Shown: piece by piece, positions 34,056 to 46,246 of the stretch
Layout: every line of letters begins with the position of its first letter
How positions within the stretch are numbered: the first letter of the stretch is position 1
NCBI RefSeq assembly: GCF_018446385.1
Contig: NC_055996.1
Span: forward strand, 125,957,750-126,021,749
DNA length: 64,000 bases
Source of the DNA: Zingiber officinale
Lineage: Eukaryota; Streptophyta; Magnoliopsida; Zingiberales; Zingiberaceae
Direction: 5' to 3'
Program-made: the position numbers and the translations under genes
Notes under the pieces: model-generated
The model's database searches: none
What the model was told of the DNA's origin: nothing
Seen by the model: only the letters and a program-made list of their open reading frames with translations

Positions 34056-35547
34056 AACCATTTTGCTTGCTTAGTATCTTTTCTTTAACTGTCTATTTTT
34101 TAATTATAAAACACAAGATTAACAACTGTATCATAAATAAAGATTTCAATCATACAAGGACTCTCACCTCTTCCCTAAAAAAAGTTTCAATGATGTGCAA
34201 AAGTGACTATTGAATAATGACTATTTCATTATTCAACTACAAATCACCTTCCTCAAGTCTCTAACCAATTATTGTTTGCTTAACCCACTATTATTCTTAA
34301 TATTTTTTTTAAAAAAATAAAATCTTCACGTAGTCAATTGTTTAACATAAAACATATAAACTCTTGTGATAATCAATACCTACATTTAAAGGCTTAAGTA
34401 ATTTTTATTAATTGACCAAAATTCAATTCATCTTATAGCTTTGCTCCATAATTCGTTATTATGACTACAATTTTGCCATTATAAATTACCCCATTACATA
34501 TTTATTAGCATATTTTTATTATTATTTTAGATTTATATGAGGAATTTCTAATTCATTGAAATATATCATTATCGTGATTGACATATGTTAATAAATCACT
34601 TATGTACCTATTGACATAAAAAAAATATCTTTCCACATGAGGATCTATATATCTGATTTACTCCCTCCTAATAATGTGAAAACGGAAAAACAAACTTTGA
34701 AAATATTATCTCTTTACATGCAAGTATTTATTGAATATTTATAAAGATAACTTATTCTATTGGTTACTTAAATGGAAATCTAATTCATATTTATTATGAA
34801 TTATATTAATTTATCATATATTAATAAAACTATCAATAAATTAGAACATTTATTATACTTTTTAATTACGTCTATATGCTCATGAAAGAGTATTAATTAT
34901 TTAATAAACATATTTAAATAGTTTTTCCAACTTTCATGAAGATTCCCATACCTTTTATTCAAATTTCTCATAGTACACACCTACTTTAGAAAAGATTAGA
35001 CTTAGATTTGGTGGGACGAAAAGAGATAAAGATAGTCCATTGCTTAAGCTAGTAGACATCCAAACTAATACGAAAACCACTTTTGCATAATAAAATTCCT
35101 TATCTATGTTGCACCTAATTAAAGTTAAAGTTGTGGGGAAAACAAAAAAAAGTATGTGGCCACGTGTTGTGCCTGTCATTCTACGAGTTACATAGTAGTG
35201 CTACTTTTGCCGCTATGATTACAAATATTAACCTATCGAGATTTGCAATGAATCTAATATTTCAGAATAAATTTAATGTTCCACTTAATAAAAATTTATT
35301 AATTTATCAATAATTATAAATAATATTTATAAATAAAATTATTAGCAATATATTAAATAAATAAATAAAATCAAAATAAATAAATACAAGTCAATAGCTA
35401 ATTAAATACATTTAAAGTGTAAAGAGCCAAACCTAAGTCAAGCTCGTAAAAAAAAAAAAAAAAAAAAAAAAAGGAGCTGTGTGATGTATATGGTTAAATT
35501 GACTAACTTGTCATTCTACATATCTTGGAAAAGAATAAAGAGAATTA
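34056..35547. other. AT-rich intergenic region
   Basis: No gene recognised. A run of 25 A residues occupies 35448-35472, preceded by CAAACCTAAGTCAAGCTCG. A similar phrase (AAACTCGTAAAAAAAATTAAACC) occurs near 19990, so this may be the tail of a degenerate retroposon. Confidence 0.4.
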
Positions 35548-37067
35548 TTTGGTGGTGCAATTGACTTCAAATTAAGATTGATCAGGTTGATCAAATTTGA
35601 ATTGAATTTTAATATTTGATCAATATGTTAGTTGATCGAATGAGACGTGAAATTAGTCTAGATTGACCGAATGCTTGACAGACGATCAATTAAAATTAAT
35701 GTTAAGTTGGTGATCATAAGTCCAACAAGATCGAGTTGATAAGAGAAAAGTTTGAGTAAGACATAATTGATTGGACACTTGGTGATCAGAAGTCCAACAG
35801 AAAGTTGACAAGAAGAAAGTCCAAGTGACACGTAGGTGACCAAGACACTTGGTGATCAAAGATGACGGAAGTCCAATTAAATTATGGAGGATTGGATATT
35901 TAGCATAAGTGCGGAAGTACAAACAGGTAAAGGAAGACTAGATATTTGGTATAAGAGAAATTCTGACAAGTCAAGGGTGATTATATGTTAAGCGCGTGAA
36001 GTCCTAACAGGTTTGGATAATGTAAAATCTCGGCATGCCAAGATTAATCGGATGACCAGGCAGAGAAAATTATGGTAGGTTGAGGTCAATTGGATACTAG
36101 ACAAGATGAGATTTCAATTTTGGAAAGACTAAAACATGGGCAGCAATCAATTGCTATAAAGTATCAATCAATTGTTAAATCCTAAAATACGAATTCGATA
36201 TTTGAGGGAATAAAGGGGCTTTGCTTAAACCCAGGATTAATTGCTAACATCGTAGCACTCAATTGCCCAGTTCAATTGTTTGCTACTGAAATCCAACAAT
36301 CGACTGATAATATTATAGTAGTACACAAAATGATTCCAACTCAACTGGCCAATTCAATTGTTGGCTACCAATTGATTACTGAAATCTAACAATCGACTGT
36401 TGGCAGCGTTCAAGCGAACAAAACGTTCTAAAATCCATTGACCAGTTCAATTAGAAGTTACTAGTCGATTAGTATAGTTTAACAATCGATTGATAGTAGT
36501 CAAATTGCATGAAAAGAGTCGTTCTGTAGATTTAAATGATAAAATCTGATATGACAGTCGATTGATGAAATCTAACAGTTGACTAGCAAGTAAAAATCAA
36601 TCCAAGCAACAATTTTTAAAAGACGATTTCAAAGGAAATCGACATAGCCGATTCTTGAGAGTTTGGAGACAAACTATTATTGTATTTCCTACCATCTAGA
36701 GGTAATCAAAGCGACAACAAAGCATACAAAGCGAAGATTCATTCTTGTAATGTGATGTATTTACATTGTTATTATTTCTATCTTTGTTTTTGTTTGTGTT
36801 GCTTCGTATACAATAGGTATTTTAAGAGGCTTCTCTATTTTTGGAATGTGTTTAGAAGAGAAAAAGTTAGTTGTGATAGTCCACTAGAATTAGACCTTGG
36901 ACATAGTCATCTTAGGAGGCGATCAACTAAGTAAAATCAATTTATCTTTAAGCATTTTCTTTATTTTATATTATTTTGTTTCCGGTTGTGTACTAATAGA
37001 TGGTAGATAAACACATGAAAACGAATCGAAGTTATTGACACTCTTCTACCTTGCACGAGTCGAAACA
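35548..37067 (+). mobile_element. Decayed Copia LTR, family G
   Basis: The start GGTGGTGCAATTGACTTCAA resembles the TGTTGGTGCAATCGAC start of family F. Then come units with GGTGATCA between short paired stems (35700-35860), a cluster of CAATCGACTG-type words (36140-36560), AGAGGCTTCTC, and a block like GTTATTGACACTCTTCTACC in place of the C-rich end. It keeps the common LTR plan but is strongly mutated. Boundaries are approximate and no target duplication was found. Confidence 0.55.
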
Positions 37068-37464
37068 TTACTTGGAAGGTCACCAAGATTGGAGGTGACT
37101 TTGTTCTTTATTCCTATATGCTTAAATGACCAAATCTTGAATGAAAAAATGACAATTTTTTTTTATAATATTGTAATTTTAATATAAGGTGTAAAGAAAA
37201 GAGGTGTAAAGAAAAAAAAAATTATAAATTGATATGATGTGCAAAGGTGAACTATAACTTTATAACTTTAATTGATAATATAATTCAAATGTGTCATTTT
37301 ATAACTCTATTTGAAATTTTATGTAATAGATTATCCTGTGTGTTAAAATATTATATACAATAGACTTGTATGTATTCACAATAATGTCTATAAGTATTTT
37401 GAAGTTGTTTGATAATTTTAATTAACAATTTGAATATTATACTCAAATAGTTTTTTGGAGTTCT

Positions 37465-37680
37465 GAAGTGTCGTGGTAGGATATTTAGATTGTCATTTAG
37501 TCATCCATAGTTCGATTTTCAATTATGTCATATTTATATGAATTTTTCTTCCAAATGAGAGGTACAATCAAAAGATATTGGGATTCTAGGTTGGTCATCA
37601 TATGTATTTTCTGATTTATCCTGATAACCGATAGAAAACTTATATGGGTCAAATTGATCATCTAGAGATAATCAATGAAA
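37465..37680 (+). repeat. SINE-like repeat, copy 2
   Basis: Shares with the next copy the order box-A-like TCGTGGTAGGATATT, box-B-like AGTTCGATTTTC, CTTCCAAATGAG, TTGGTCATCATATGTATTTTC, then TGATAACCGATAGAAAACTTAT and GGTCAAATTGATCATC. RNA polymerase III-type boxes suggest a tRNA-derived SINE. Ends could not be fixed. Confidence 0.5.
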
Positions 37681-38087
37681 CTAACTAAAATAATTATTAT
37701 TACTTTTTAAAACTTTTTGGAGCGCATATATTGACTTAATTAACAATTTGAATTAAAATACCTCATCGATTAATTTGGACCAAAACTACTAGACACAAGG
37801 TGCGTTATTGAAATGATGATTCTAAATGGATGGTTATGTTTTAAAAAGCCTTTAAAATTCAATCATATTTCTAAACTAGTTAAACAACTTTAAAATGTTC
37901 TTGTAATAATTTTGTTCTGCTAGACTGCTACACATTACCGCAAAGGATATTTTGGCTTAAATATTGATTGGATACTAACTAAAAGCCTTTGGAGTCATCC
38001 CACATTGTGTTATTTTTATATAACCTACATTATGTCAGAGAACATGCCACTATAGATTGTTTTTATAGCCATAAGAGGTTTTTGGGA

Positions 38088-38290
38088 TCATGTGTCGTGA
38101 TAAGATATTCATATTATCACCTAAATATTCGTGGTTTGAATCCCAACTACAACATATTTGTAAAAAATTTTCTTCCAAATAAGCGACATAACCAAAGGAT
38201 ACTAAACTTTTGGGTTAGTCGTCGCGTATATTTTTCAATTTTTTCTGATGATTAATAAAAAAATTTTATAAGACTGGATCAATCAACTTA
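38088..38290 (+). repeat. SINE-like repeat, copy 3
   Basis: Best-preserved box B of the family: GGTTTGAATCCC at 38133-38144, about 35 bases after a box-A-like GTGATAAGATATTC. It continues CTTCCAAATAAGCGAC, GGGTTAGTCGTCGCG and TGATGATTAATAAAAAAATTTTAT like the other copies. Confidence 0.5.
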
Positions 38291-39158
38291 AAAATAATCA
38301 ATAAATTAATTAAGATTATAATTTTTATATATATATAAATAACCATAAGAGATAACATTTCTAGTGATGCTACATAGGAATTGGAAGTTGACTTTCATGC
38401 ATTGAAGACGAAGATGGTATGACTCAGCGTCTCCAAAGAAAGCAATAGAGGAATTGTTATGTGAACTTAAATATGTTAAAATTAGAAGATAAAGGTATAT
38501 GATAACTTCAAATCAAAGAACAATTTCTTATTTTTTTTATAAGAACACGGGTCATTTAGATGACCTTTAAAAATTCTTTCTAATTTATTTTAATGATCGA
38601 AAAAAAATTCTATAAAATTAGACGAGTCATTTTTAAAATTAATTGGTTGATACCTATATTATCCAAAAAAAAAAAAAAATAATAATGGTCTCTTTTGTAC
38701 CCCTGATAATAGTACGATGACAAAATATCTTCTCAATTTCTTAGACATTTAATGATTGAATTTTAGTTTTAACGAATTAATAGATGAATTTTCTTTAATG
38801 GATGGTTGATCTAATAACGTTGGGTTGATGGGACACCTGTTGCGAGTATTTTTTTATTTATTCTAATGGTTGGTGGAAATTTATCTAGGACCGAATCGGT
38901 CGCTCAGAATTAGTCTGAGCAGAGCCGATCCTGGTTGTTTAAAGGCCCTGGGCAAAACTATTAGTTATGCCCCAATTTTATCTTTCCACCAAAACTTAAA
39001 CAATGTATTCAGCAGAGTGGTTAAGAATTAAAATCTTTCTAAATACTAATCCCTATAAAGTAGTACTAAGGAGTTCAGAATAGCAAAACACAATAAAAAG
39101 ATATCTGAACAGTAGAATTATTTGCTTCTGATAGATTCTACAAGGAGGTCCAAGTTCA

Positions 39159-41843
39159 TGTTAGAGTGTATACTAAAAGCTTAGCTTTTGGTATAAACAT
39201 TTATCTAGAAATAAGAATCACATTGGTCAAATGTCTACATTTATGATAAATGTAGTTGTTCAATTAATTTATATTGTAGATAACATGGTGTGTGGTGTCA
39301 CACATAGAGGATCATGTTATCAGTTCATTATAAATTATAAACAGTAGCTCACGACCAAGATGGAAAGGAACAAACCATTGGAAGGTCGTAGTGTAATTAG
39401 ATATTAGTTTATCTTAACTATATAATTACACTAGTACACTTAGAGTGTATTGAGTAGGACCATTTGAGGTCGTTCCTTTTATACTGACTTTATAAAGGAA
39501 CAAAGACCTCAGTTATTATGGAAGTGTGTCCTCTTAATCCTAATATAATAACAAGCACATATATTTGATATTTATTTCTTTAATTTATCAATGAGTGAGA
39601 TTTAGTTCGATAAATCAATAAGCCTGATAAGTTGGGAAATGATATCACTTATAGTGTGTGTTGTTGATTATAGAAGGAAACTGTGTCCTAGTGATTTAGG
39701 TTGAGAATGCCCCCAAGAGGAGTTCATAAGGATTGTCATGTTAAACCCTGCAGGTGGACTTAGTCCGACATGACGATGAAGTTGAGTGGTACTACTCTTG
39801 GAGCTAGATATTAATTAAGTGAGTTGTCAATAACTTACTTAATTAGTGGACATTTGTTATCTTAAACACAGGGAGACTAACACACTCATAATAAGAAGGA
39901 GCCCAAAATGTAATTTGGGATTGGTGCGGTAGTTCAATAATAGTTCTTTAGTGGAATGAATTATTATTGATAAAATTAAGTTGTGTGTTCGGGGCGAACA
40001 CGGGATGCTTAATTTTATCAGGAGATCAAAACCAATTCCTCCTCTCGGTCCCTATCGTAGCCTCTAGTATATAGAGATTTATACCCACCGCATACCCACC
40101 TTCTTACCCATCCAATGGGGCCGGCCAAGCTAGCTTGGAACCCAAGTTAGGGCCGGCCAAGACCAAGTGGATGAGCCATGTAGGTGGCCGGCCAAAGCTT
40201 GGGTCCCAAGCTTAGGTGGCCGACCACTAGAATATTAAAAAGGATTTTTATTAAAATTATTTCTTATGTGGATATCATGATTTTAAAAGAGAGTTTAAAA
40301 ATTAAAAATTTCCTTTTATAGCTTTCTACAAAAGATTAAGAGAAGAGATTAATCTTTTTCCTTATTTGTAGTTTAAAAGGATGGTTTTAATTTTTGGTTA
40401 AAACTTTCCTTATTTGTAAATCATCTAAATGTTTAAAAGAGAGTTTAAAATTTGAAATCTTTCCTTATTTGTTGATTAAAGGAGGATTTTAAATTTTAAG
40501 AAAACTTTCCTTTTTAATCATGTTCATGATTTGAAAGAGAGTTTAAAATTAAATATTCTCTTTTATAAGTTTCTACAAAAGATTAAGAAAAGATTTGATA
40601 TCTTTCCTTATTTGTAGATTAAAAGAGATTTTAATTTATAGAGATAACTTTCTTTTTATCCACATGTTTAAAAGAAAGATTTTAATTTATTAAATTTCTT
40701 TTTTATAAACCAATCATGAAGGGATAAAAATTATTGAGAAATTTTTATAAATTTCCAGAAGCAAATAAGGAAGTTTTAATTGATGTTTAAAATTTTATTT
40801 GCTTGGAGATTTTATGGTGTGGTAGGCCATTGCAAAATTGAAAAGAAAAATTGTTTTTAATTAAATAAATTTTCCTTTTCAATGGAAAAAGAATTAAGGA
40901 AGTTTTTATTAAATTTTCCTTATTTGCCAAGATCAAGGATTATAAAAGAAGGGGTAGAGGTGCCTTCAAGGGGACAACCTCTATTATTTCTCTCCCTTTT
41001 TTCCTTGGTGTTGTGGCCGGCCAACCTCTCTTCCTCTCTTCCTCTTGGTGGTGGCCGAACCTTCTCTATTGGCTTGGAGCTCTTGTGGTGGCCGGATACT
41101 ACTCGGAGAAGAAGAAGAAGAAGGAGAGAAAACTTGTATTCCTTGGAGCTTGGTTGGTGTTTTGTCCTTCGTCCTTGGTGAAGCTTCTTTGTGTTGGCCG
41201 AACCTAGCTAGGAGGAAAAGAAGGTGCTTGGTGGTTTCTCATCTCGGAAGATCGTTGCCCACAAAACGTCCGAGGTTAGAAGAGGAATACAGTAGAAGAT
41301 CAAGAGGTCTTTCTAGAAGGTATAACTAGTAATTTTTCTTTCCGCATCATGCTAGTTATTTATGGAAATAATACCAAATACAAGAGGCTTACGATTCTAG
41401 TGTTTCGAATATGTTTTTCGAAGTTGTGTTCTTTTGTTTTATTTTTCCTTGTGATTTGATTGTTCTTTTCGGTTAACCTAAAGTTATTTTAGGAAATTAA
41501 ATATTAGATTTCTATAAAAGGTTTTGTCTAGTTGGTGGTGGTTGCTCCCATATCCAAGAAGGCCATGTGCCTCGCCACGTCAGTACTGGGAACCAATTAT
41601 GGAAATTAATATTTAATGAAATTAATAACTTAAGGTGATTTGGGTCGAACGTGTTAAGTTCCGTAGAGATCCAAGTCAAAACCTAAAAGAACAAATAGAT
41701 TAAGTTTTGGATCAAACGTGTTAAGTTCCGCAGGCGATCCAAAATTTAATTTAAAAGAACACATGGTAGCTAGGAAAAGGTTCAGACCTTTGTACAAAAT
41801 TTTGTACAGTGGAACCTCTAGGCTTTCCGAGTAGCAACCAACA
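39159..41843 (+). mobile_element. Solo LTR, family B, TSD GTTCA
   Basis: A 2685-bp LTR runs from TGTTAGAGTGTATACTAAAAG to CCGAGTAGCAACCAACA, with perfect GTTCA duplications at 39154-39158 and 41844-41848. It is the same family as the two LTRs of element B (46247-48916 and 60872-63551) but in opposite orientation. It includes palindromic words AGCTTGGGTCCCAAGCT and GGCCGGCC near 40110-40230 and alternating A-T-rich units around AAAAGAGAGTTTAAAA. Short open frames near 41000 are not genes. Confidence 0.95.
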
Positions 41844-42072
41844 GTTCAGTCCAGATATTCAACAAAAAATCATAAGAATTTGTAAGGCGTGGAAACACAT
41901 TTGGGTGAAACTACGAAAAAACTTTATAATTTATTGAGGAAAATAGAGATATGTAGGGGGCATGTTAGAAAGAAGTGACTGCTAGATATATAGCAGCAAT
42001 ATTTCCAATAGAGATGATGGGAGATAATTTAAGGAAGCATACCATAACTAGAGAAAGGAAAAATAAACTTAC

Positions 42073-42135
42073 CTGTGGTGATGCACCAAAAGGAATATGC
42101 TGACCTCCAATAGTGAAGCATAATTCCTCTCCAAA
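42073..42135 (-). other. Exon-like segment, 21 codons, unidentified
   Basis: On the minus strand a 63-base frame sits between a good acceptor (CTTGTATGTAG) and a good donor (CAG then GTAAGT). It reads FGEELCFTIGG and then HIPFGASPQ. I do not recognise the protein. It may be a further exon of the captured host fragment or part of another gene. Confidence 0.3.
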
Positions 42136-42419
42136 CTACATACAAGGAATAAAAAAGGAAGTTCATTTATGGAGAATTTATAAAAATAGATCAATATTTA
42201 GAATTTCTGTATCTTTTCAATCCACATATTCAACGAAGAAATGAATGCCACGGGTGGTGGTGGAATGTTTTAGAATCACACAAATAAAGCTAAAATAAGA
42301 AACTTAAGTAACATGTTATTGATGTTCTGGAAGCATCATTTAGAAGCAATATCAAATAGGAGAGGGTCCAACTAAGACCGCATACTAATCTTAACGTACA
42401 CTTTTTCTATGTATAGACT

Positions 42420-42947
42420 GTCAACAGGCAATGGAGGGAACGGTCATCAGCGACAGCAGTTGTGAAAACCTAAACATAGGAGAAGCATTAATATCATCTA
42501 TACAAAAGTTTACAAATTCTAACCCAACATAATCACCATGAAGGCAAACGTAATTTAAGGTACTACTTGAGAATGTGGGAAAAATTATAGAAAAACAATA
42601 AGATAATTCAAGCATACCATGAAAACACTTTTCCACCCAGACTTCACATAATTAACACAACTCAAAACCATCTGAGAAACACATCGAACAATAAGCTCAC
42701 AAATTTCAGAAGAATTACTTTTCTGCATGATGAGTTGATGACCACAAAAGGTTTCAAGAATTCATTCTGGAAGTTATAATTAGCAAGTTCTTCTCGCTCC
42801 AAAAATTTCATAGCTAATTGCCTTAGTGAATCCATTACAAAGATTGCGACCGAAAGATTTCCTGACAACCCAACTGAAACAAAAAATTCAGAAAGAACAT
42901 TCCAGATGCAGGACCAAACCAATCGTATACGATTCATATTGTAATGC
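42420..42947 (-). pseudogene. Fragment of a BIG-type (Sec7) ARF-GEF gene
   Basis: BIG proteins activate ARF GTPases at the trans-Golgi network. Two exons from the region C-terminal to the Sec7 domain are readable. 42947-42618 begins [11 protein letters not shown], continues [38 protein letters not shown] and [11 protein letters not shown], and ends VKSGWKSVFM before a GTATGC donor. 42469 onward continues VFTTAVADD. A small insertion near 42730 shifts the frame between PFVV and the following MQKS motif, so it cannot be translated through. Introns are kept, so it is a genomic fragment. It lies between the hAT transposase gene and the hAT end, which suggests capture by the hAT element. Confidence 0.8.
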
Positions 42948-43080
42948 CTGCATGGACAAAAGGTGAGGTCGGATTAAGTAGTTTCACTTGTTAAGCAAAC
43001 AACTTAATAACAGAAAAGTAGCAAGTGTAGAAGGATCACAAAAAGAAAAAAAAAAGTAAAAAAAAAAACACAGAGGCAAC

Positions 43081-44451
43081 TCATTTAAAGTGTCTTCGTG
43101 ATGTACTTTTAAAAGCAAAATCATCAATAATATCATCATATTCAATATTTTCCAAAATATTTTTTTCAATACATAAAATTGCTAATCCATTTAGCCTATC
43201 TTGAGTCATCGTGGTCCGTAAATAAGATTTTATTAATTTTAATTTTGAAAAACTTCTTTCAGCAGATGCCACTGTCACGGGTATTGTCAATAATATCCTA
43301 TAAGCAATCATCACATTTGGAAACATATCCATTGTTTTTAAAAACTCTAATATTTGAATGGAAGACCATTTTTTTTTTGTTTAATAAGATTCACTTGGTA
43401 ACATTACTTGTAAAACTTGTAATTCTGAAAACATATATTTTGCATCAATATCAGAAGCGTCGCCATTTTTCAAAGTATTTTCAAGATTCACACAAGAACT
43501 CATTAATTCATCATCATCCATTGAAACTAATTTTGCAACATTATACAAGAACCCAAATATAGATTCAAAATATTGCAACTGTTCAAACCTACTTTTCAAT
43601 TGCCCAAGAGCAATATCGACTACTAAGATAAAATAATCTATTCGAAAAGACTCTTCCGGTGATTGATTTTCCCTTTCAGTATTAGCAATCTCATCAAAAT
43701 GTCTCTTTCTACTAATTTTACATTTTGTAGGAAATACAGGCTCAATTTCCATATCAAATGCTAATTTTTTTGCATCAACCATAGCTAAAGCAAAACCATT
43801 TTCTCTATATTTTTCAAAAAAAGAAACAAGACCAGCCAATTGTTTTACAGCAACATCAAGACGCATATCCTCTGACTGTAATTTTTTACTAACTAAGTTA
43901 ATTTTATGCAAAATATCATGCCAAATAACAAGGCTTAATATAAATTCAAAACTTGAAAGTTCACCAGATGCTAGCGTTTCAGCATCTCTACTTAATTTGC
44001 TATCTTCACTTATTTCTGCTAATTTGAACAAAGCTTCTCTAATTTGGGAAGCTTGAGATAGTATTGCTTTGACTGTTTCAATATGACTTTCCCATCTTGT
44101 AGTTGACAACGATTTTAAAGTTAATCCATCAATATATTCAAGCAAAACATTCCATCTTTTTGTTGAATTAGATAACACGGTGTACATACATTGACATGCT
44201 CCAAAAAATGATTTTGCTTTAGCACAAGAATTTGCCATGTCACAAACAACTAAATTAAGAGAATGAGAACCACATGGTATGTAAAATGCTCTAGGATTAA
44301 TGTCAAGCAATCTTCTTTGCACGCCTTGATTTTTTCCTTTCATATTAGATCCATTATCATAACCTTGCCCTCTCACATTATCAATATCAAGTTCTAAAGA
44401 TTGTAAAACAAATTTCAATTCATTGAAAAGGCCTAAACCAGTTGTATCTTC
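43081..44451 (-). pseudogene. hAT transposase (DUF4371 / dimerisation type), truncated
   Basis: hAT transposases of the zinc-finger MYM-like plant group have an RNase-H-like core, a DUF4371 region and a C-terminal dimerisation domain. The frame is open from 44451, where the LTR of element A cuts it off, down to 43384. One in-frame TAA follows at 43383-43381, and the same frame continues to the true stop at 43083-43081. Visible motifs are YDNGSNMKGKNQGVQ and PCGSHSLNLVVCD (core region), LSTTRWESH, and the dimerisation block PVTVASAERSFSKLKLIKSY near the end. The N-terminus with its zinc finger is missing. Only one stop and no frameshift suggest the copy decayed recently. Confidence 0.88.
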
Positions 44452-45039
44452 TGTTAGGACCTTCAGATGGCTAGAGAGGGGGGGTGTGAATAGCCGACCC
44501 CAAATTCACGTTTCTTCCTACAATTTTAGTTAGCGCAGCGGAAATAAAAGATAGAAACGAAACAGGAGAATATCAAACCTCAAACGCGACGATATAACGA
44601 GGTTCGGAGATGATACTCCTACTCCTCGGCGTGTCCGTAAGGTTGACGAATCCTATCAATCCGTCGGTGGATGAGACCCCGGAAAACCGGCTAATAAAAA
44701 CTCCTTCTAGGTGGAGAAACCTCGCCACAATCTCTCTTGCAACAGCAAGATCGGAGTACAAAGATAAAACAAGAAGCTAAGAACAATATGAATGTAAAAA
44801 CACTAGTTTGCTTGCCTTCTCGTCGACTGGTGATGAAGCAACCACTTCACAGATGCCAACAACAGCAGCAACTGATCAGTTGGAGTCCAGCCGAGGGAAG
44901 CTCACACGAAGCTTCAGCAGTGGAGAGCTCAACAAAGCTCAGATCGCAGGAGCAAGAAGAAGTCAACCTACCTATAGAGGCCCTCCACCTCTTGATTTAT
45001 ATGAACCTGCGAAGAAGAAGACACAGAAATCTAGCCGTT

Positions 45040-45340
45040 GTGACTCAACGGCTAGACCTGGACCGATCAGGCTCCACCCTGATCGATCCAGGACGGATCT
45101 GATCGGTCAGGGGACCGATCAGGCCCTAGGCTGATCGGTCCCCAGACCGATCAGGCCATAGGTGGATCGGTCCACAGACCGATCCCTCCTATTCCTTCTC
45201 CTAATCTGTTTGGTTACTGATCGGTCACCAGACTGATCAGATGACCCACAGTGAGAATCAGTGCATCACTGGATCAGTCAGCAGACCGATCCAGATACCC
45301 ATAGTATCACTGGATCGGTCAGCAGACCGATCCAATTTCC
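45040..45340. repeat. GATCGGTC / GACCGATC palindrome cluster in LTR A
   Basis: About fourteen words such as GACCGATCAGG, CTGATCGGTC and TGGATCGGTC occur, mostly as inverted pairs a few bases apart (for example GGATCGGTC, short spacer, GACCGATCC). The position relative to the LTR end matches the clusters in families C, E, F and G. Confidence 0.85.
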
Positions 45341-45359
45341 CAGCCTTAAACCCTAAAGC

Positions 45360-45900
45360 CTTCCTGATCTAGAGAACGAGCTACCGAGCCCTCTCTGCCT
45401 AGTCCGGAGAACGAGCTACCGAGCCCTCTCTGACCTAGTCCGGAGAACGAGTTGCCGAACCCTCTCCGACTTCGTCCGGTCCAGAGAACGAGCTACCGAG
45501 CCCTCTCTGACCTAGTCCGGAGAACGAGCTGCCGAGCCCTCTCCGACTTCGTCCGGTCCAGAGAACGAGCTACCGAGCCCTCTCTGATCTAGTACGGAGA
45601 ACGAGCTGCCGAACCCTCTTCGACTTCGTCCGGTCCAGAGAACGAGCTACCGAGCCCTCTCTGATCTAGTCCGGAGAACGAGCTACCGAGCCCTCTCCGA
45701 CTTCCACGTCCGGGGTCAGAGAACGAGCTACCGAGCCCTCTCTGACCTAGTCCGGAGAACGAGCTACCGAGCCCTCTCTGACCTAGTCCGGAGAACGAGC
45801 TACCGAGCCCTCTCCAACTTCGTCCGGTCTAGAGAACGAGCTACCGAGCCCTCTCTAACTCCATCCAGTCCAAAGAACGAGCTACCGAGCCCTCTCTGAC
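45360..45900. repeat. Tandem hairpin-unit array in LTR A (about 36-bp unit)
   Basis: About fourteen units of GAGAACGAGCTACCGAGCCC flanked by paired arms. In some units the arms are CGGAGA and TCTCCG, in others CAGAGA and TCTCTG, so both sides change together and pairing is kept. Mixed units keep a G-T pair. A separate series follows at 45900-46080. Confidence 0.85.
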
Positions 45901-46080
45901 CTACCATGCCAAGCTTCCATACTTGGACTTTTCCCCGTGCCCAACTCCCTGCTTGGACTTTTCCCGTGCCAAGCTCCCTGCTTGGACTTTTCCGTGCCAA
46001 GTCTCCATACTTGGACTTTTCCCGTGCCAAGCTCCCTGCTTGAACCTTTCCGTGCCAAGTCTCCATACTTGGACTTTTCC
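45900..46080. repeat. CCAAG/CTTGG hairpin series in LTR A
   Basis: Units of about 27 bases alternate between CCAAGT-loop-ACTTGG and CCAAGC-loop-GCTTGG, each a perfect six-base stem, separated by ACTTTTCCCGTG. The sixth stem position differs between unit types on both sides at once. Confidence 0.85.
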
Positions 46081-46246
46081 CGAATCAGGTCAACTCAAGT
46101 CGGGTCAACCAGGTCAACCTTGACCAAAGGTTGCACCTACAATCCCCCAAATTCCTATTCTTGTCAAACATCAAAATATAACTTCTCCATTCTTGTCAAA
46201 CATCAAAATATACCTCGAGTCAGGTCAACTCGAGTCGGGTCACCCA

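Larger units (their letters stand above)
37068..38919. other. AT-rich intergenic region with SINE-like repeats
   Basis: No gene is visible. Apart from the two SINE-like copies listed separately, tail-like pieces of the same family recur near 38560-38640 and 38840-38905 (TTATTTTAATGATCGAAAAAAAATT and TTATTCTAATGG words). Confidence 0.4.

Noticed and set aside
25782-34058. Perfect 3-bp target duplication for the outer CACTA
   Set aside because: Flanks read ACC and AAC; they may once have matched but do not now, so no duplication is claimed.
45360-45900. CRISPR-like look of regularly spaced repeats (also 51030-51300)
   Set aside because: Plant nuclear LTR sequence; spacers are not unique and no cas genes exist. 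They are LTR-internal tandem units.
46142-46170. GGGGGATTG before TGTAGGTGCAACC (minus strand) read as polypurine tract and LTR start of element A
   Set aside because: The sequence across the ACCCA duplication shows the LTR continues to 63586, where a proper AAAAAGGGG tract and TGTTGGTGCAACC start lie. The inner motif is part of U3.
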